From Bacteriovorax stolpii (lineage in GTDB: Bacteria > Bdellovibrionota > Bacteriovoracia > Bacteriovoracales > Bacteriovoracaceae): a stretch of 64,000 nt of DNA. The stretch is from assembly GCA_945883845.1 (NCBI GenBank), contig CAMCYI010000003.1, positions 122,941 to 186,940 on the forward strand. Direction: 5' to 3'. The notes under the pieces were generated by a model, which was given only the letters and a program-made list of their open reading frames with translations, was not told the origin of the DNA and made no database searches. This document shows, one piece after another, positions 32,945 through 42,324 of this stretch. Position numbers and translations under genes: made by a program. Positions within the stretch are counted from its first letter, which is position 1, and each line of letters starts with the position of its first letter.

Positions 32945-34546
32945 CTACTCGATGTAATCCGAGTTCTTAAAGAACTGCACGTCAGGATTCTTCTCCTGCG
33001 CCAGTTTCAAATCCCACTCGGTGCGAACAGAAAAGCACAAGCGCTTCTCCTTATCCTCGAGAATGTAACTCGAATAGTCCTGGCAGAATTTCTCTTCTTT
33101 TTTCTTATCCGGGAATTTCAGCCAGCGAACACCTGCACACTGAATGGATTCGTACATGGCATCCACTCCGTACTCGTCTTCGAGACGAAACTTCACGACT
33201 TCAAATTGAAGGGCACCAACAGCACCGAGCATTTTTTCTGATGAGTTTCGCTTTAAGAAGAGCTGAGTGGCACCCTCTTCAGAGAGCTGAGAAAGGCCCT
33301 TCTCGAGGTGTTTGGCCTTCATTGGATCCTTTGCTGTCACTCTCATGAAAAGCTCAGGGGCGAAGCTTGGGATGCCTGTATAACGAATGAGTTTTTTTCC
33401 CATCGAGAACGTGTCACCGATCTGGTACTTGCCGGTGTCGTAGAGACCGATGATGTCGCCGGCGAGAGCTTCTTCAGCAATGTCGCGATCACGTGCCTGA
33501 AAGATGAGGGGAGTGGCGATGCGGATCTCTTTGCCCGATCTCACGTGATAAATTTTATCGTTTCGGGCGAAGCGGCCCGAGCATACGCGCATGAAGGAAA
33601 TCCGGTCGCGGTGCTTGGGATCCATGTTCGCCTGGATCTTGAAAATAAAACCGGTGAACTCTTTGTCTTCCGGCTCGATTGTGATTTTCGCCGCCGAAGA
33701 ATCATATGGGGCGAGAACTGCCTCACGCGAGCGCGGAGTCGGCGCAATTTGCGTAATGAGATCAAGTGTTTCTTTCACACCGAAGTTCTTGAGAGCGGAC
33801 CCGAAAAATACCGGTGTCTGAATTCCTGCGAGGTACTCATCCATCGAAAATTCCGGAATGAGTGTCGCCACCATCTCAAGATCTTCTCTGAGTTTTTCAA
33901 GCTGTGGAAGGCCTATCGCATCTTCGAGTGCTTTTGAATTGAGATCTGAGGCATCTATGTGCGTAGGAGCGAATGGATCTTTTGAATCCTTAAAGCTCAG
34001 AATGTTTTTCGTCTTAAAATCGTAAACACCTTTGAAGTCGATGCCGTTCCCAACAGGCCAGGTCATCGGCACACACTGAACTTTAAGAATGGATTCAATA
34101 TTGTCGAGAAGAGCAAACGGATCCATCGCCTCACGGTCATACTTGTTCATGAATGTGAAGATCGGAGTGTCGCGCATACGACAAACTTCCATGAGCTTGA
34201 TCGTCTGGGCCTCCACCCCTTTGGCAGAGTCGATCATCATGAGCACGGATTCAACGGCGGTGAGTGTACGGTAAGTATCTTCGGAGAAATCTTTGTGTCC
34301 CGGAGTATCGAGGAGATGAAGAGCGCGGTCGTTGTATTCAAAACTCATCACAGATGACGTAATCGAAATTCCGCGTTGCTTTTCAAGTTCCATCCAGTCA
34401 GACTTTGCGTAATCTCCGGACTTTGATTTCACCATTCCCGCTTCACGCACGACTCCACCGAACCACAGGAGCTTTTCAGTCATGGTTGTTTTACCCGCAT
34501 CCGGGTGTGAGATAATGGCGAAAGTGCACCGAGGTTTGAAACTCAT
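32945..34546 (-). CDS. prfC: Peptide chain release factor 3
   Basis: A 533-residue translational GTPase that recycles RF1/RF2 from the ribosome after termination. G1 is SHPDAGKTT (about 13-21), the switch-I region contains GISITSSVMSF, G3 is DTPGHKDFSEDTYR and G4 is NKYDRE. Full length for RF3, which is distinguished from EF-G by the absence of domain IV. An AGGA Shine-Dalgarno precedes the ATG. Monocistronic and divergent from the sensor kinase at 34682. Confidence 0.95.
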   Translation of the reverse strand: MSFKPRCTFAIISHPDAGKTTMTEKLLWFGGVVREAGMVKSKSGDYAKSDWMELEKQRGISITSSVMSFEYNDRALHLLDTPGHKDFSEDTYRTLTAVESVLMMIDSAKGVEAQTIKLMEVCRMRDTPIFTFMNKYDREAMDPFALLDNIESILKVQCVPMTWPVGNGIDFKGVYDFKTKNILSFKDSKDPFAPTHIDASDLNSKALEDAIGLPQLEKLREDLEMVATLIPEFSMDEYLAGIQTPVFFGSALKNFGVKETLDLITQIAPTPRSREAVLAPYDSSAAKITIEPEDKEFTGFIFKIQANMDPKHRDRISFMRVCSGRFARNDKIYHVRSGKEIRIATPLIFQARDRDIAEEALAGDIIGLYDTGKYQIGDTFSMGKKLIRYTGIPSFAPELFMRVTAKDPMKAKHLEKGLSQLSEEGATQLFLKRNSSEKMLGAVGALQFEVVKFRLEDEYGVDAMYESIQCAGVRWLKFPDKKKEEKFCQDYSSYILEDKEKRLCFSVRTEWDLKLAQEKNPDVQFFKNSDYIE

Positions 34547-34669
34547 TTAGTGTCCTGAATTAGTTTTGTGTCGCGTAAGCCCTACATATCATTTGCTGTA
34601 AGAAATGTATACAAAAAGGGTCTCTCACTCTTAAGGATAAATTGACCTCGATGTAAGAAAATTGTCCGC

Positions 34670-34675
34670 TACCAT
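34670..34675 (+). promoter_or_regulatory. -10 element of a leaderless promoter (sensor kinase gene)
   Basis: TACCAT ends 6 bases before the ATG at 34682. A TTGACC at 34642-34647 is too far away (22 bases) to be a certain -35. Confidence 0.4.
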
Positions 34676-34681
34676 TTAATC

Positions 34682-36058
34682 ATGATGAGTAACACAACAC
34701 TCCTTTTCTCATTCACACTCTTTACCTCCCTCATGATGGCGGGACTCTCTTTTGTGTCTTACCGCCAACATAAAGAAGCCTGCTTTTTGATGCTGACAGA
34801 ACTTTGGGGATCTCTTGCCTTGAATATCATCCTGAGTGCCATTTTCTACGAAGCAGCTGATCAGTTCATGGCCCTGGCAATGGTCGGGTGGTTATGGCCT
34901 TTAAGGGCCTTCAGACAGTATCTCCAGAAAATATCCGGAAAAACTTTTGCCATGAAGATTCCTTTTATCGCGCTAAGTATCGGCGGATTTTTATCTGTGG
35001 CACTGGCAACTTTTGGCCAGCCATTTTCCATTTATTCTTTACCACTTTCACTTGCAGTCGCCGGAACAGGTCTCTTCATTGTTAACGAAAGCCGACGGCA
35101 AATGGACGTGAGATCAGGCATTACGTGGGTCTTGCTCCTCGCAACAGCAATCTTTTTTGCTGAGAAAGTGGCCTTCCCTTGGTGGAGACTGAATGAAAAT
35201 TTCGGATTGGTAAGTTTATCACTCGATCTGGTTCTCTATATGACTTTTGCCGGGACAACGATTGCACTTGTGCTGGAGTTAATGAAAAAAGAACACGACG
35301 TCGAACTCGCAACCATGGTCAAAGAACGTAACCAAAAACTTTACAGTCAGTCGAAATACTCTGAACTCGGAATGATGTCAGCGGGGATTGCCCACGAGAT
35401 CAATAATCCACTTGCGGTCATACAAGCGCGGACGACACAACTCTTGCGTCTTTATCGCATGCCCGAGAAGATTGAAGAACTTGGTGAGGGACTTCACCAG
35501 ATCCTATACACGAGTGAGAGAATCAATCGCACAATTCAGGGTGTGCGTGAGTTCGTTCACCAGGATGACAACGCCGCTTATCAGGAAGTCGGACTGAAAG
35601 ATCTGGTTGATGATGTCCTTGTCTTTTGTGGCCAGAGATTAAAAAATCACGGTATTAATCTGCGCTTTTATGGACTCGAAAATTTTACTGTTTTAGGAAA
35701 TAAGATACAGCTTGAACAGGTGCTATTGAATCTGATCAATAACTCTTTCGATGCGATTGAATTCCTGCCAGACAAATGGATTGAATTATCGGTTGAAGCT
35801 CTTGAGGGTAAAGTTAAGATTTTTTTCAAGGATTCAGGAGCTGGAATTCCACCAGAGATTGCTGAAAGAATCATGGAACCTTTCTTTTCGACAAAGGAAC
35901 TCCGCAAAGGGACTGGTCTGGGGCTAGCTATCGCACGTCGTATTATTGAACAACATGGTGGAAAGCTGAACTATATTCCCAATTCAGCACATACCACATT
36001 TTGTTTCGAGCTTCCGCTTAAACCGGAAAAAGACTGGGGTGTTGAAAGTTATCACTAG
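34682..36058 (+). CDS. Membrane sensor histidine kinase with a multi-pass N-terminus
   Basis: A 458-residue protein. Residues 1-200 contain about six or seven hydrophobic segments with very short loops and no extracytoplasmic domain, so it may sense a membrane or intramembrane signal. The phosphoacceptor is H238 in GIAHEINNPL. The ATPase domain has NLINNSFDA, DSGAGIP and GTGLGLAI boxes. It is an NtrB/ZraS-like kinase by its H-box. No receiver or response regulator adjoins. Its stop overlaps that of the convergent response-regulator kinase by 4 bases. Confidence 0.9.
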   Translation: MMSNTTLLFSFTLFTSLMMAGLSFVSYRQHKEACFLMLTELWGSLALNIILSAIFYEAADQFMALAMVGWLWPLRAFRQYLQKISGKTFAMKIPFIALSIGGFLSVALATFGQPFSIYSLPLSLAVAGTGLFIVNESRRQMDVRSGITWVLLLATAIFFAEKVAFPWWRLNENFGLVSLSLDLVLYMTFAGTTIALVLELMKKEHDVELATMVKERNQKLYSQSKYSELGMMSAGIAHEINNPLAVIQARTTQLLRLYRMPEKIEELGEGLHQILYTSERINRTIQGVREFVHQDDNAAYQEVGLKDLVDDVLVFCGQRLKNHGINLRFYGLENFTVLGNKIQLEQVLLNLINNSFDAIEFLPDKWIELSVEALEGKVKIFFKDSGAGIPPEIAERIMEPFFSTKELRKGTGLGLAIARRIIEQHGGKLNYIPNSAHTTFCFELPLKPEKDWGVESYH

Positions 36059-37218
36059 ATAAGTGGTAATCGCACCGTGAACGTCGTTCCCTGACCGAGC
36101 ACACTTTCCACGCTGATGATTCCGTGATGAAGTTTGATGATCTCCCGGGAGATATAAAGGCCCAATCCTAAACCACTGACTGAATGGGAAGAAACAGCAC
36201 GCTCGAATCTTTCAAAAATTCTTTTTTGATCTTCTTCTGAAATCCCTTTCCCATGATCGGTGACTTTGAGAATTCCCATTCCTTCTAATTTATAAACATG
36301 GACATCTACCTCTGATTCCGGAGCATACTTGGCAGCGTTGGTGAGAAGGTTTGTCAGAACTTGCTCGAGGCGGAAACGATCCCAAAGCCCAGTCACATCT
36401 GATTTAATTTCAGTTTTGACAGGAGAGTTAACGATTTCCATGAATGATTGCAGACGCTCAATTACATCTGCAGTCAATTTGCCGAGATCGATTTTTTCGA
36501 GATTCAGTGAAAGTCGTCCTGAGGCCACACGGGAAATGTCGAGCATGTCATTTACAAGGTGAATAATACGCTCGACAGAGCGGTCGGCCTGAAGAAGAAA
36601 CTTATCCATATTCTCTTCAGAGAAGGCAACTTCAGCGCCTTTTTTTTCCTTGAGGCGGTTCGTGATCTGTATCTGCATTTTAAGTGACGTCAACGGAGTT
36701 TTTAATTCGTGAGAGCAGATCGAAAGAAATTCATCGCGGGTCTTCAGGGCCTTTTGAAGATAGCTTTCTGTTTCCTTGATCTTCTGGAGTTTTTGCTCGA
36801 GGAGCATGCGTTGAGTATGAAGTTCGAGAAAAACTTTCACTTTGCTGATAACGATTTGTCCGGAGAGTGGTTGCTGAAGGAAATCAACAGCACCTTTTTC
36901 ATAACCTTGAAATATTCTCTGAGCTTCATTCCCGGCAGCGGTAACAAAGATCAAGGGAATTCCGCGAGTGCGATCTGTTGAGCGCATGATTTCTGCGAGT
37001 TCAAATCCGTCCATGCCTGGCATCTGGACATCGATGAGAGCGAGAGCGAAGTCATGCTGAAGAAGAGTATCGAGAGCTTCTAATACGGATCGAGCATGAA
37101 TAACCTCAACGTGCTCATCATGGAGTAAGCTCTGAAGAGCGAGTCTGTTCTCTTGAAGTTCATCGACGATAAGGCACTTGAGTTTTAAGTGTGATATTTC
37201 TTTCACGTGGCAGGCCAT
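36055..37218 (-). CDS. Response-regulator/histidine-kinase hybrid (REC-HisKA-HATPase)
   Basis: A 387-residue soluble protein. The N-terminal receiver spans about 13-130, with the phosphoacceptor D63 in LIDVQMPGMDG and T93 in FVTAAG. The position of the conserved receiver lysine (normally K in the KP pair) is Gln in FLQQPLS, about residue 116. A coiled linker is followed by the kinase H170 in CSHELKTPL and the ATPase boxes DHGKGIS and GLGLGLYIS. The architecture is that of receiver-controlled kinases that relay a signal from another kinase. The convergent membrane kinase at 34682 is a candidate partner by position only. Confidence 0.9.
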   Translation of the reverse strand: MACHVKEISHLKLKCLIVDELQENRLALQSLLHDEHVEVIHARSVLEALDTLLQHDFALALIDVQMPGMDGFELAEIMRSTDRTRGIPLIFVTAAGNEAQRIFQGYEKGAVDFLQQPLSGQIVISKVKVFLELHTQRMLLEQKLQKIKETESYLQKALKTRDEFLSICSHELKTPLTSLKMQIQITNRLKEKKGAEVAFSEENMDKFLLQADRSVERIIHLVNDMLDISRVASGRLSLNLEKIDLGKLTADVIERLQSFMEIVNSPVKTEIKSDVTGLWDRFRLEQVLTNLLTNAAKYAPESEVDVHVYKLEGMGILKVTDHGKGISEEDQKRIFERFERAVSSHSVSGLGLGLYISREIIKLHHGIISVESVLGQGTTFTVRLPLI

Positions 37219-37301
37219 TCGAATGTAAACATGAAGTCACCTTTGATAACGGCAATATATCAGTTTAACCCACAGAGAAAAGATGGTTTTTAAAACTTTG
37301 G

Positions 37302-37329
37302 CCTCTCTTATGTTTCAGCATAAGAGAGG
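37302..37329. terminator. 11-bp hairpin downstream of the glycine decarboxylase gene
   Basis: CCTCTCTTATG (37302-37312) pairs perfectly with CATAAGAGAGG (37319-37329) around TTTCAG. There is no clean T run on either side. It probably acts as a terminator or 3'-stabilising structure for the leftward transcript. Confidence 0.55.
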
Positions 37330-37339
37330 TGGTGAAAAC

Positions 37340-40300
37340 TTAGTGAGATTGCTGGTGAGTGCGAAGGATGAGATGACAAAGATCTCCGGGGGTGGACTTT
37401 CTCAGTTTATCCACGTCGACGCGATCTGGGATAATATCCGGCAGATGAGAGGTGATTTTCTCAGAGAGTACTGGGGCCTTGTTTGCGAGAACCTCATCTA
37501 CACGATCAATCGGCGTAAAATGAGGAACTGTTTTAAGTACTTCCGGGGATTCAGTCACAAGTTTTAAGATCATCTTCACAACTTCCGCAAACTGATCGAG
37601 CTCTTTTTTCGAGTACGTTTCAGTGGGCTCAATCATGAGCCCAAACTGTTCCGGAAATGCCACCGTCGGAGCGTGAAATCCGAAATCAAGAAAGAGTTTA
37701 CCAATGCGCGCAATAGAGTTTGCTTTTGGCGTTCCGCCTGCTTCGATCTTTTTAAAAATTTCCGGTGATAGAGTAAGGATGAACTCGTGCATACGTGGCG
37801 TATGATCCGCGCCAACCGGTAAAGTTGGATAGGTGTCCATGAGCTTTTTGTGGAGGTAGCGGGCCGAGAGAACTGCTACCTGACTCATCTTTCTCACACC
37901 ATCACCACCAAGGGCCTTGATGTAAGTATAAGCACGGACTTTGTGAGCAAAGTTTCCATAGTGGCGGTGAAATGATCCGACAGATTTAGAAGCTTTTACA
38001 GTTTCATACTGGCCATTCTTTTTCACAACCTGAATTCCCGGAAGGAAATCAGTAAGACGATGAGAAACAGCTACGATGGCGTCCCCTGGTCCGCCGCCGC
38101 CGTGAGGAATCGTCCATGTCTTGTGAAGATTATTGTGAACAGCATCCACGCCGAGTTTATTGAGATCAAGAATACCGGCAATGGCATTCATGTTGGCACC
38201 ATCCATGTAAACGAGTCCGCCGACTGCATGAATGAGTGTGCTCATTTCTTTGAATTGTGATTCGAAAATTCCAGCGGTGTTGGGATTTGTCACCATCACA
38301 CCGGCAACACGATGGCCGTCAGTTTTGAGAAACTCTTTAATCTGACCGAGATTCATTTCACCTGATGCTGTCGCTTCAACGGTATAGATCCCGTAAGTTT
38401 TTCCATCGAGAACTTTTGATTCGTATCCTGCCATTGTCGCACTTGCAGGATTTGTTCCGTGGGCAGAACGGGGAATGATAATGACGTTACGAGTTTCACC
38501 TTCGCCGCGGTCACGGTGGTAGGCCTGGAACATTTTCAGTCCGACGAGTTCGCCCTGAGCACCGGCCACTGGCTGAGTCGTGACACCGGGAAGGCCCGTG
38601 ATGGCCTTGAACTGCTCCTGAATTTCATGAAGAATTTCAAGGCAGCCCTGGATGTCTTCAACCGGAGCTTCCGGATGAATGTTTGTAAAGCCGGGCAGAG
38701 AGGCCGCATAGTCATTGATGTGTGGGTTGTATTTCATCGTGCACGAGCCAAGCGGGTAGATCCCATCGTCTGGCGAGAGATTCTGCTTACCGAGTCTTTC
38801 GTAATACTCGATGATATCTTTCGATGAAAGTTTTGGAATCAGTGGTGCATCTGTACGCATCATCACAGACTGAATTTTCGGAGCAGGGAAGGCATCACGT
38901 GTTCTCGTGAATTCAGTCCCAAAAAATGCGATAAGTCGCTCTACATCTTTTTCAGAATGAATATCAGAGAAACTCATGAGGAGAAGATTTTCACCCTGAA
39001 GTTCAGAGTGGCGATTCGAGACATCGACACCAACCTGAATGCCGGCCTTTGAAGCTCTGTGAATAAACTCAGAAGTTTTAACCGGAAGCTGAAGTGTGAA
39101 TTCGTTGAAAAAAGCTGTCGCACGGAATTTAAGTTCCACGCCTTCGTATTGAGAGAGGCCTTCTGCCGCTGAGCTGGCAAGAGTGCGCGCTGTTTTAAGA
39201 CTGGCCTCGAATCCTTCATCACCACGGGCAAGAATGGATGCACCTGCGATAGTGGCGACGAATGACTGGTTCGAGCAGATGTTCGATGTCGCTTTCTCAC
39301 GGCGGATATGTTGTTCGCGAGTTGAAAGGATCAGAGCTTTACACTCGCGACCTTTGAGGTCTTTTGTTTTTCCGACATAGCGGCCGGCAGTTGAGCGGAT
39401 GGAAAGTTTATCCTGATCATTGTAGCGGATGCCGAAAATTCCGAGTCCCGGGCCGCCGAAGTTGGGCCCGATAGCAAGATGCTGTCCTTCAGCGACAACC
39501 ATGTCCGCGCCTTGAGCTCTCGTTCCAAATTTCACAGGAGCTTTGAGCCCACCGGAACCAAGAAGCATCGGATCGACAACAGCGATTGATTTAATATTGT
39601 TTGATGAACAGAGATCGACGATCTCATCAACTGATTCGATATTTCCAAGGTTATTGACTTGAGGGAAAGCGACAGCTGCGACGAGTGGAGTTGTGTTAAG
39701 TAATTTCTTGAGTGCCTCTACATCAAGCTTACCGGTCTGCGAACTTACCGGCGCTTTGATGATTTTCATTCCTGTTTCAAGGGCGTGAGTTTCAAGAACT
39801 TCAAGATCCCCCGGATAAAGAGTATTGGCAACGATGATAGTTGTTGAATCTTTAACCAGACGAAGAGCACAGTTCATCGCTTCGTAGAGACAAGTTGAAC
39901 GATCATAAAGAGAAGCATTGATCGCCTCAAAACCTGTGAGCTGGGACATCAGAGACTGATAAATCCAGAGTGTCTGAAGTGTTCCCTGTGAACGCTCAGG
40001 TTGATAAGGAGTGTAGGCCGTCGTGAGGCCTCGGATTCCGCAAATAGGGCCAACAACATCTGTGACTTTAAACTGCTGAAGACCATCACCAACGAAAGAT
40101 AATTTCACGTTGTTTTTGTTGGCGACTTCGTTAACATGGCCGATCAGTTCCTCGTAGCTCATATGGCGACCCATCGGAACAGAATCCATTTTCACGTCAT
40201 GAGGAATATGTGCATAGAGATCGTCCAGAGAGGTCAGTCCAAGTTCTGTCAGCATCTCCCTGATGTCCTGATCATTCGCACCGATATAGAAAGGCAGGAG

Positions 40301-40354
40301 CTCTCTTTTCAGTTTTTCAGGATGGTAGTTAAGCGGAGTATGGGAATTTTTCAT
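37340..40354 (-). CDS. gcvP: Glycine dehydrogenase (decarboxylating), P-protein of the glycine cleavage system
   Basis: About 1004 residues, from the ATG at 40354 with an AAGGA Shine-Dalgarno. The frame opens 9 codons earlier. It decarboxylates glycine and passes the aminomethyl group to the lipoyl H-protein. The N-terminal half corresponds to the subunit-1 type (YTPYQPERSQGTLQ..WIYQ) and the C-terminal half to subunit 2, with the PLP lysine in NLHKTWTIPHGGGGPG near residue 744. Both halves are thus in one chain. gcvT and gcvH are not in this window, and no glycine-riboswitch-like leader is seen upstream. Confidence 0.94.
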   Translation of the reverse strand: MKNSHTPLNYHPEKLKRELLPFYIGANDQDIREMLTELGLTSLDDLYAHIPHDVKMDSVPMGRHMSYEELIGHVNEVANKNNVKLSFVGDGLQQFKVTDVVGPICGIRGLTTAYTPYQPERSQGTLQTLWIYQSLMSQLTGFEAINASLYDRSTCLYEAMNCALRLVKDSTTIIVANTLYPGDLEVLETHALETGMKIIKAPVSSQTGKLDVEALKKLLNTTPLVAAVAFPQVNNLGNIESVDEIVDLCSSNNIKSIAVVDPMLLGSGGLKAPVKFGTRAQGADMVVAEGQHLAIGPNFGGPGLGIFGIRYNDQDKLSIRSTAGRYVGKTKDLKGRECKALILSTREQHIRREKATSNICSNQSFVATIAGASILARGDEGFEASLKTARTLASSAAEGLSQYEGVELKFRATAFFNEFTLQLPVKTSEFIHRASKAGIQVGVDVSNRHSELQGENLLLMSFSDIHSEKDVERLIAFFGTEFTRTRDAFPAPKIQSVMMRTDAPLIPKLSSKDIIEYYERLGKQNLSPDDGIYPLGSCTMKYNPHINDYAASLPGFTNIHPEAPVEDIQGCLEILHEIQEQFKAITGLPGVTTQPVAGAQGELVGLKMFQAYHRDRGEGETRNVIIIPRSAHGTNPASATMAGYESKVLDGKTYGIYTVEATASGEMNLGQIKEFLKTDGHRVAGVMVTNPNTAGIFESQFKEMSTLIHAVGGLVYMDGANMNAIAGILDLNKLGVDAVHNNLHKTWTIPHGGGGPGDAIVAVSHRLTDFLPGIQVVKKNGQYETVKASKSVGSFHRHYGNFAHKVRAYTYIKALGGDGVRKMSQVAVLSARYLHKKLMDTYPTLPVGADHTPRMHEFILTLSPEIFKKIEAGGTPKANSIARIGKLFLDFGFHAPTVAFPEQFGLMIEPTETYSKKELDQFAEVVKMILKLVTESPEVLKTVPHFTPIDRVDEVLANKAPVLSEKITSHLPDIIPDRVDVDKLRKSTPGDLCHLILRTHQQSH

Positions 40355-40506
40355 GGAAATTTCCTTGAAGATAAAAGACAAAATTTTGGTGTCATCACAT
40401 GGTAAGAAACTCGCTATGCTTTGTTAAGAAATAAGAGTGAAATGCGCTTGGTCAACTTTTAGACGGCCTAAAAGATTTTTGTTGTCACTCACCTTGCTTG
40501 ATCTGA

Positions 40507-40512
40507 TAAGAT
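40507..40512 (+). promoter_or_regulatory. -10 element of a leaderless promoter (rsmJ)
   Basis: TAAGAT ends 6 bases before the ATG at 40519. TTGTCA at 40482-40487 could be the -35, with a 19-base spacer. No Shine-Dalgarno. Confidence 0.5.
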
Positions 40513-40518
40513 GCGTCC

Positions 40519-41247
40519 ATGGGTCTGAAATTAGTTAAAGAGGGAGCGGTGATCTCCCCGCAATCGCCGTCTGAGAGTAAACTGCAGGATTTTTGCGAGA
40601 AAACCGGCCTTAATTGCACTCTGGAATGGATTAATGGACAGTACTGGATCCACTCTGACAGGCCAAACGAAAATCCTTTCACTATTCACATAGATTCCGA
40701 AATTGAACGACACCTGGAATATTTTAAAAAAAGTTCTTTGCAAAAAGAACTTCTCGCTAAATCGATCGGGATCAAAGGCCCTTACCGGCCCCGCGTCTTA
40801 GATCTCTCAGCTGGCCTCCTGGGCGACACAATTCTCTTCCTGAGTTTTGGCTGTGAGGTGCATGCCGTTGAACGTCACCCCATGGTCTCACTCCTGATTG
40901 AAAGTGCCCTCCAAAATGCCCGTCACCCTTTGGCGGCCAGGCTCCATTTCACCCCGGCAGATGCGTTGGAATTTCTGACTCACGCACCGGATGTGGACGT
41001 CATTTATTACGATCCTATGTATGAAGACCCCAACCGGAGGACTTCGCCCCAGAAGGAAATGCGCCTTTTCCGCACCCTGGTAGGAAGTGACCCGGACACT
41101 GACCTGGTGTTCGCCGCTGCGAAGAAAAAGGGTGTACGAAGATTTGTGGTTAAAAGACCTCGGCTTTCCCAGTCCATCGGCGACGAAAAACCTTTGGTTT
41201 ATGAAGGAAAATCCACTCGCTATGACGTTTATCTCGGACTCACGTAA
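40519..41247 (+). CDS. rsmJ: 16S rRNA m2G1516 methyltransferase RsmJ-like
   Basis: A 242-residue class I SAM methyltransferase. The SAM-binding start is VLDLSAGLLGDTILFLSFGCEVHAVERHP (about 94-122, shown here in parts: VLDLSAG, GCEVHAVERHP). The catalytic stretch is VIYYDPMYEDPNRR. The downstream signature KEMRLFRTLVG..PD and RFVVKRP matches the RsmJ/YhiQ family, which methylates the 2-amino group of G1516 in 16S rRNA. Length is normal. It is the first of a rightward run with adenosine kinase and AsnRS. Confidence 0.88.
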   Translation: MGLKLVKEGAVISPQSPSESKLQDFCEKTGLNCTLEWINGQYWIHSDRPNENPFTIHIDSEIERHLEYFKKSSLQKELLAKSIGIKGPYRPRVLDLSAGLLGDTILFLSFGCEVHAVERHPMVSLLIESALQNARHPLAARLHFTPADALEFLTHAPDVDVIYYDPMYEDPNRRTSPQKEMRLFRTLVGSDPDTDLVFAAAKKKGVRRFVVKRPRLSQSIGDEKPLVYEGKSTRYDVYLGLT

Positions 41248-41307
41248 AACTCATGGCCACTTTCGGCAAAATTTTTTACTCTTAGGCTCTCAATACTAGG
41301 AGTAATC

Positions 41308-42312
41308 ATGGCCCCGCAATATGACGTCTACGCTATCGGCAACGCCCTCGTTGATATGGAATTCGAAGTTCACGACTCTTTTTTTAAAGATCACTCCATC
41401 GACAAAGGTCTTATGACCCTCGTTGATGAAGATCGTCAGAATTCCCTCATGTCCGCACTCCATACAAAAATTAAAAATCGTCAGTGTGGTGGCTCAGCTG
41501 CTAACACTATCATCGCAGTTTCTCAATTTGGTGCGAAGGGATTTTATTCCTGCAAAGTTTCCAGTGATGAGCTGGGAGATTTCTATTTCAAGGATCTCGT
41601 CGATGCGGGAGTGGATACCAATCTTCAGTCCCAAAAGCGTCAGGATGGAATCACGGGTAAATGCCTTGTGATGATCACGCCGGATGCCGAAAGAACAATG
41701 AATACATTTCTCGGCATTACCCAGACTCTTTCAAAAGAAGAAGTAGCTGCTGATGCCATTAAAAAATCCAGTTATGTTTATATGGAAGGCTATCTCGTCA
41801 CTTCTCCGACAGGCAAGGCCGCTGCTATTCACGCCCGTGAAGTTGCCGAGCTGAATAATGTGAAGACAGCTCTTACATTCTCAGACGTGAACATGGTGAA
41901 GTTTTTCAAGGATGGCCTGGTCGAGATGATGGGACCGAAAGGTGTTGATCTTCTCTTCTGTAACGAAGCTGAAGCTCTTGCGTATACTGAGACAGCAGCA
42001 ATCAATGATGCCCGTGAAGCCCTGAAGAAAATTGCAAAGAATTTCGTGATCACTCTTGGTGAAAACGGTGCCATCATTTGGGATGGAACAACTTTTATTG
42101 ATATCGAACCATATCAGGTGAAGGCAGTGGATTCAAACGGAGCAGGGGATATGTACGCTGGTGCATTCCTTTACGGCATCACCCAAGGTCAAACTCTTGC
42201 GGGTGCCGGGAAACTTGCCAGTATGGCCGCCAGTAAAGTCGTGTCGCAATTCGGCCCGCGTCTTCGGCCTGATCAGGCCCTCACGATCAGACAACAAGTT
42301 TACGGGAAATAA
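41308..42312 (+). CDS. PfkB-family carbohydrate/nucleoside kinase, adenosine-kinase-like
   Basis: A 334-residue ribokinase-fold enzyme. The N-terminal GNALVDMEF and the QCGGSAANTI motif (PfkB signature 1) resemble adenosine kinases. The anion-hole/catalytic motif is DSNGAGDMYAGAFL, with Asn where most members have Thr. Adenosine is the likely substrate from overall resemblance, but other nucleosides or sugars cannot be excluded. An AGGAG Shine-Dalgarno precedes the ATG. AsnRS starts 12 bases downstream. Confidence 0.85.
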   Translation: MAPQYDVYAIGNALVDMEFEVHDSFFKDHSIDKGLMTLVDEDRQNSLMSALHTKIKNRQCGGSAANTIIAVSQFGAKGFYSCKVSSDELGDFYFKDLVDAGVDTNLQSQKRQDGITGKCLVMITPDAERTMNTFLGITQTLSKEEVAADAIKKSSYVYMEGYLVTSPTGKAAAIHAREVAELNNVKTALTFSDVNMVKFFKDGLVEMMGPKGVDLLFCNEAEALAYTETAAINDAREALKKIAKNFVITLGENGAIIWDGTTFIDIEPYQVKAVDSNGAGDMYAGAFLYGITQGQTLAGAGKLASMAASKVVSQFGPRLRPDQALTIRQQVYGK

Positions 42313-42324
42313 AAAGGAACTCTT

